6,334 nt of DNA from a bacterium (GTDB lineage Bacteria > Latescibacterota > UBA2968 > GCA-2709665), in contig JAQCGA010000256.1 of NCBI GenBank assembly GCA_027619145.1, forward strand, positions 1 through 6,334, read 5' to 3'. Within the stretch, counting starts at the first letter, position 1, and each line of letters opens with the position of its first letter. Shown one piece after another: positions 5,606 through 6,334 of this stretch. The notes under the pieces were generated by a model that saw only the letters and a program-made list of their open reading frames with translations, had not been told where the DNA came from and made no database searches. A program made the position numbers and the translations under genes.

Positions 5606-6334
5606 AATCGAAAATTTTCCCGGGGTTGAGGATGTTGTTTGGATCGAAGGTTTGTTTGAGTTGTTTCATGGTGTCCATGGCTACAGGGCCGAGGGCGGCA
5701 GGGAGATAGGGTTTTTTGGCCAGGCCTACGCCGTGTTCGCCAGTGATAGTGCCACCCAGTTCTATGGTGTAGTCGAAGATTTCCTGCATGGCTTTTTCCA
5801 CGCGTTCCATTTCTTCTGTATTGCGTTCGTTGGTGAGGATGGTGGGGTGCAGGTTGCCGTCGCCCATGTGGCCGAAGGTGCCAATTTTGAGCTGGTGGGT
5901 TTCGGCAATTCCCTGGATGCGGGCAATCATGCGGGCCAGTTCGCTGCGCGGTACGGTGACGTCTTCGAGGATGACGGTGGGCGCGAGGCGGGCCAGGGCG
6001 CTGAAGGCGGATCGCCTCGCGGTGGCCAGTTTGAGGGCTTCGTCTGCGGTTTGTGCGCGGCGGACTTCTCGGGCACCGTGTTGATTGGCAATTTGTTCAA
6101 TTTGCTGCGCCTGTTCTTCGACTTCGGCGGGATGGCCGTCCACTTCCATGAGGAGGACGGCTTCCACATCCAGAGGCAGGCCCACGTGCGCAAAGTCTTC
6201 CACACATTCTACGGTGACGCGGTCCAGGAATTCCAGGGTGCAGGGGACGATTTTGTTCTGGATGATGGCAGAGATGGTTTGTGCGGCTTCGGTCATGCTG
6301 TTGAAGTAAGCGAGCATGGTTTTTTTTGCGGCGG
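5604..6334 (-). CDS. glcD: FAD-linked oxidase GlcD, C-terminal part (5' end beyond window)
   Basis: The catalytic flavoprotein of a GlcDF-type 2-hydroxyacid dehydrogenase (glycolate or D-lactate oxidising). The frame is open to the window edge; codons upstream of the internal ATG at 6317 read AAKKT, a normal lead into the C-terminal domain, so that ATG is not the start and roughly the first half, including the FAD-binding domain, is missing. The visible part (242 full codons) is the FAD-oxidase C-terminal domain. Counting from M at 6317, it has RRSAFSALARLAPTVILEDV (101-120), then TVPRSELA, the hallmark GHMGDGNLHP (149-158) and GGTITGEHGVG (188-198), and it ends NPGKIFD as the family does. 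The histidines of the two hallmark motifs are intact, so the enzyme looks functional. Substrate cannot be decided: GlcD and D-lactate dehydrogenases share these motifs. The stop codon sits in a TAATG context overlapping an ATG at the start of a direct repeat. Confidence 0.95.
   Translation of the reverse strand, partial: AAKKTMLAYFNSMTEAAQTISAIIQNKIVPCTLEFLDRVTVECVEDFAHVGLPLDVEAVLLMEVDGHPAEVEEQAQQIEQIANQHGAREVRRAQTADEALKLATARRSAFSALARLAPTVILEDVTVPRSELARMIARIQGIAETHQLKIGTFGHMGDGNLHPTILTNERNTEEMERVEKAMQEIFDYTIELGGTITGEHGVGLAKKPYLPAALGPVAMDTMKQLKQTFDPNNILNPGKIFD

Overview
The window is a dense, one-directional stretch of a bacterial chromosome. Every gene I can support lies on the minus strand, so transcription runs from high to low coordinates. 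Genes are separated by 4 nt overlaps or gaps of 12 to 19 nt, apart from one 175-nt gap. The sequence is fairly GC-rich by eye. Protein style (two-subunit GlcD/GlcF oxidase, large heparinase II/III-fold proteins) and a dispersed-type palindromic repeat in the long gap suggest an uncultured polysaccharide-degrading lineage such as Latescibacterota, Poribacteria or Planctomycetota. That placement is a low-confidence inference.

In transcription order: (1) 6334-5604, the C-terminal part of a GlcD-type FAD-linked 2-hydroxyacid oxidase, cut by the window edge. (2) 5603-5429, a gap holding a compact palindromic element: two perfect 8-bp-stem hairpins nested in a larger inverted repeat, bracketed by a 20-bp direct repeat. 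(3) 5428-4079, GlcF, the iron-sulfur partner of GlcD. (4) 4066-2075, a 663-residue heparinase II/III-family protein without a signal peptide. (5) 2078-195, a second, divergent 627-residue heparinase II/III-like protein with an N-terminal export signal, start overlapping the previous stop (ATGA). (6) 175-1, the first 58 codons of an unidentified gene that runs off the window.

The layout looks like one operon combining oxidation of a small 2-hydroxy acid (glycolate or D-lactate type, electrons passed to GlcF and then the respiratory chain) with eliminative breakdown of an acidic, uronate-containing polysaccharide. The exported lyase could attack polymer outside the cytoplasm and the signal-less one could finish oligosaccharides inside. 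The metabolic link between the two halves is inferred from gene order only.

The most unusual part is the glcD-glcF gap. The flanking direct repeats each carry an ATG: one overlaps the glcD stop (TAATG), the other is the first ATG of the glcF frame. This suggests that a MITE-like or REP-like palindromic element inserted into a formerly overlapping glcD/glcF junction and separated the two genes.
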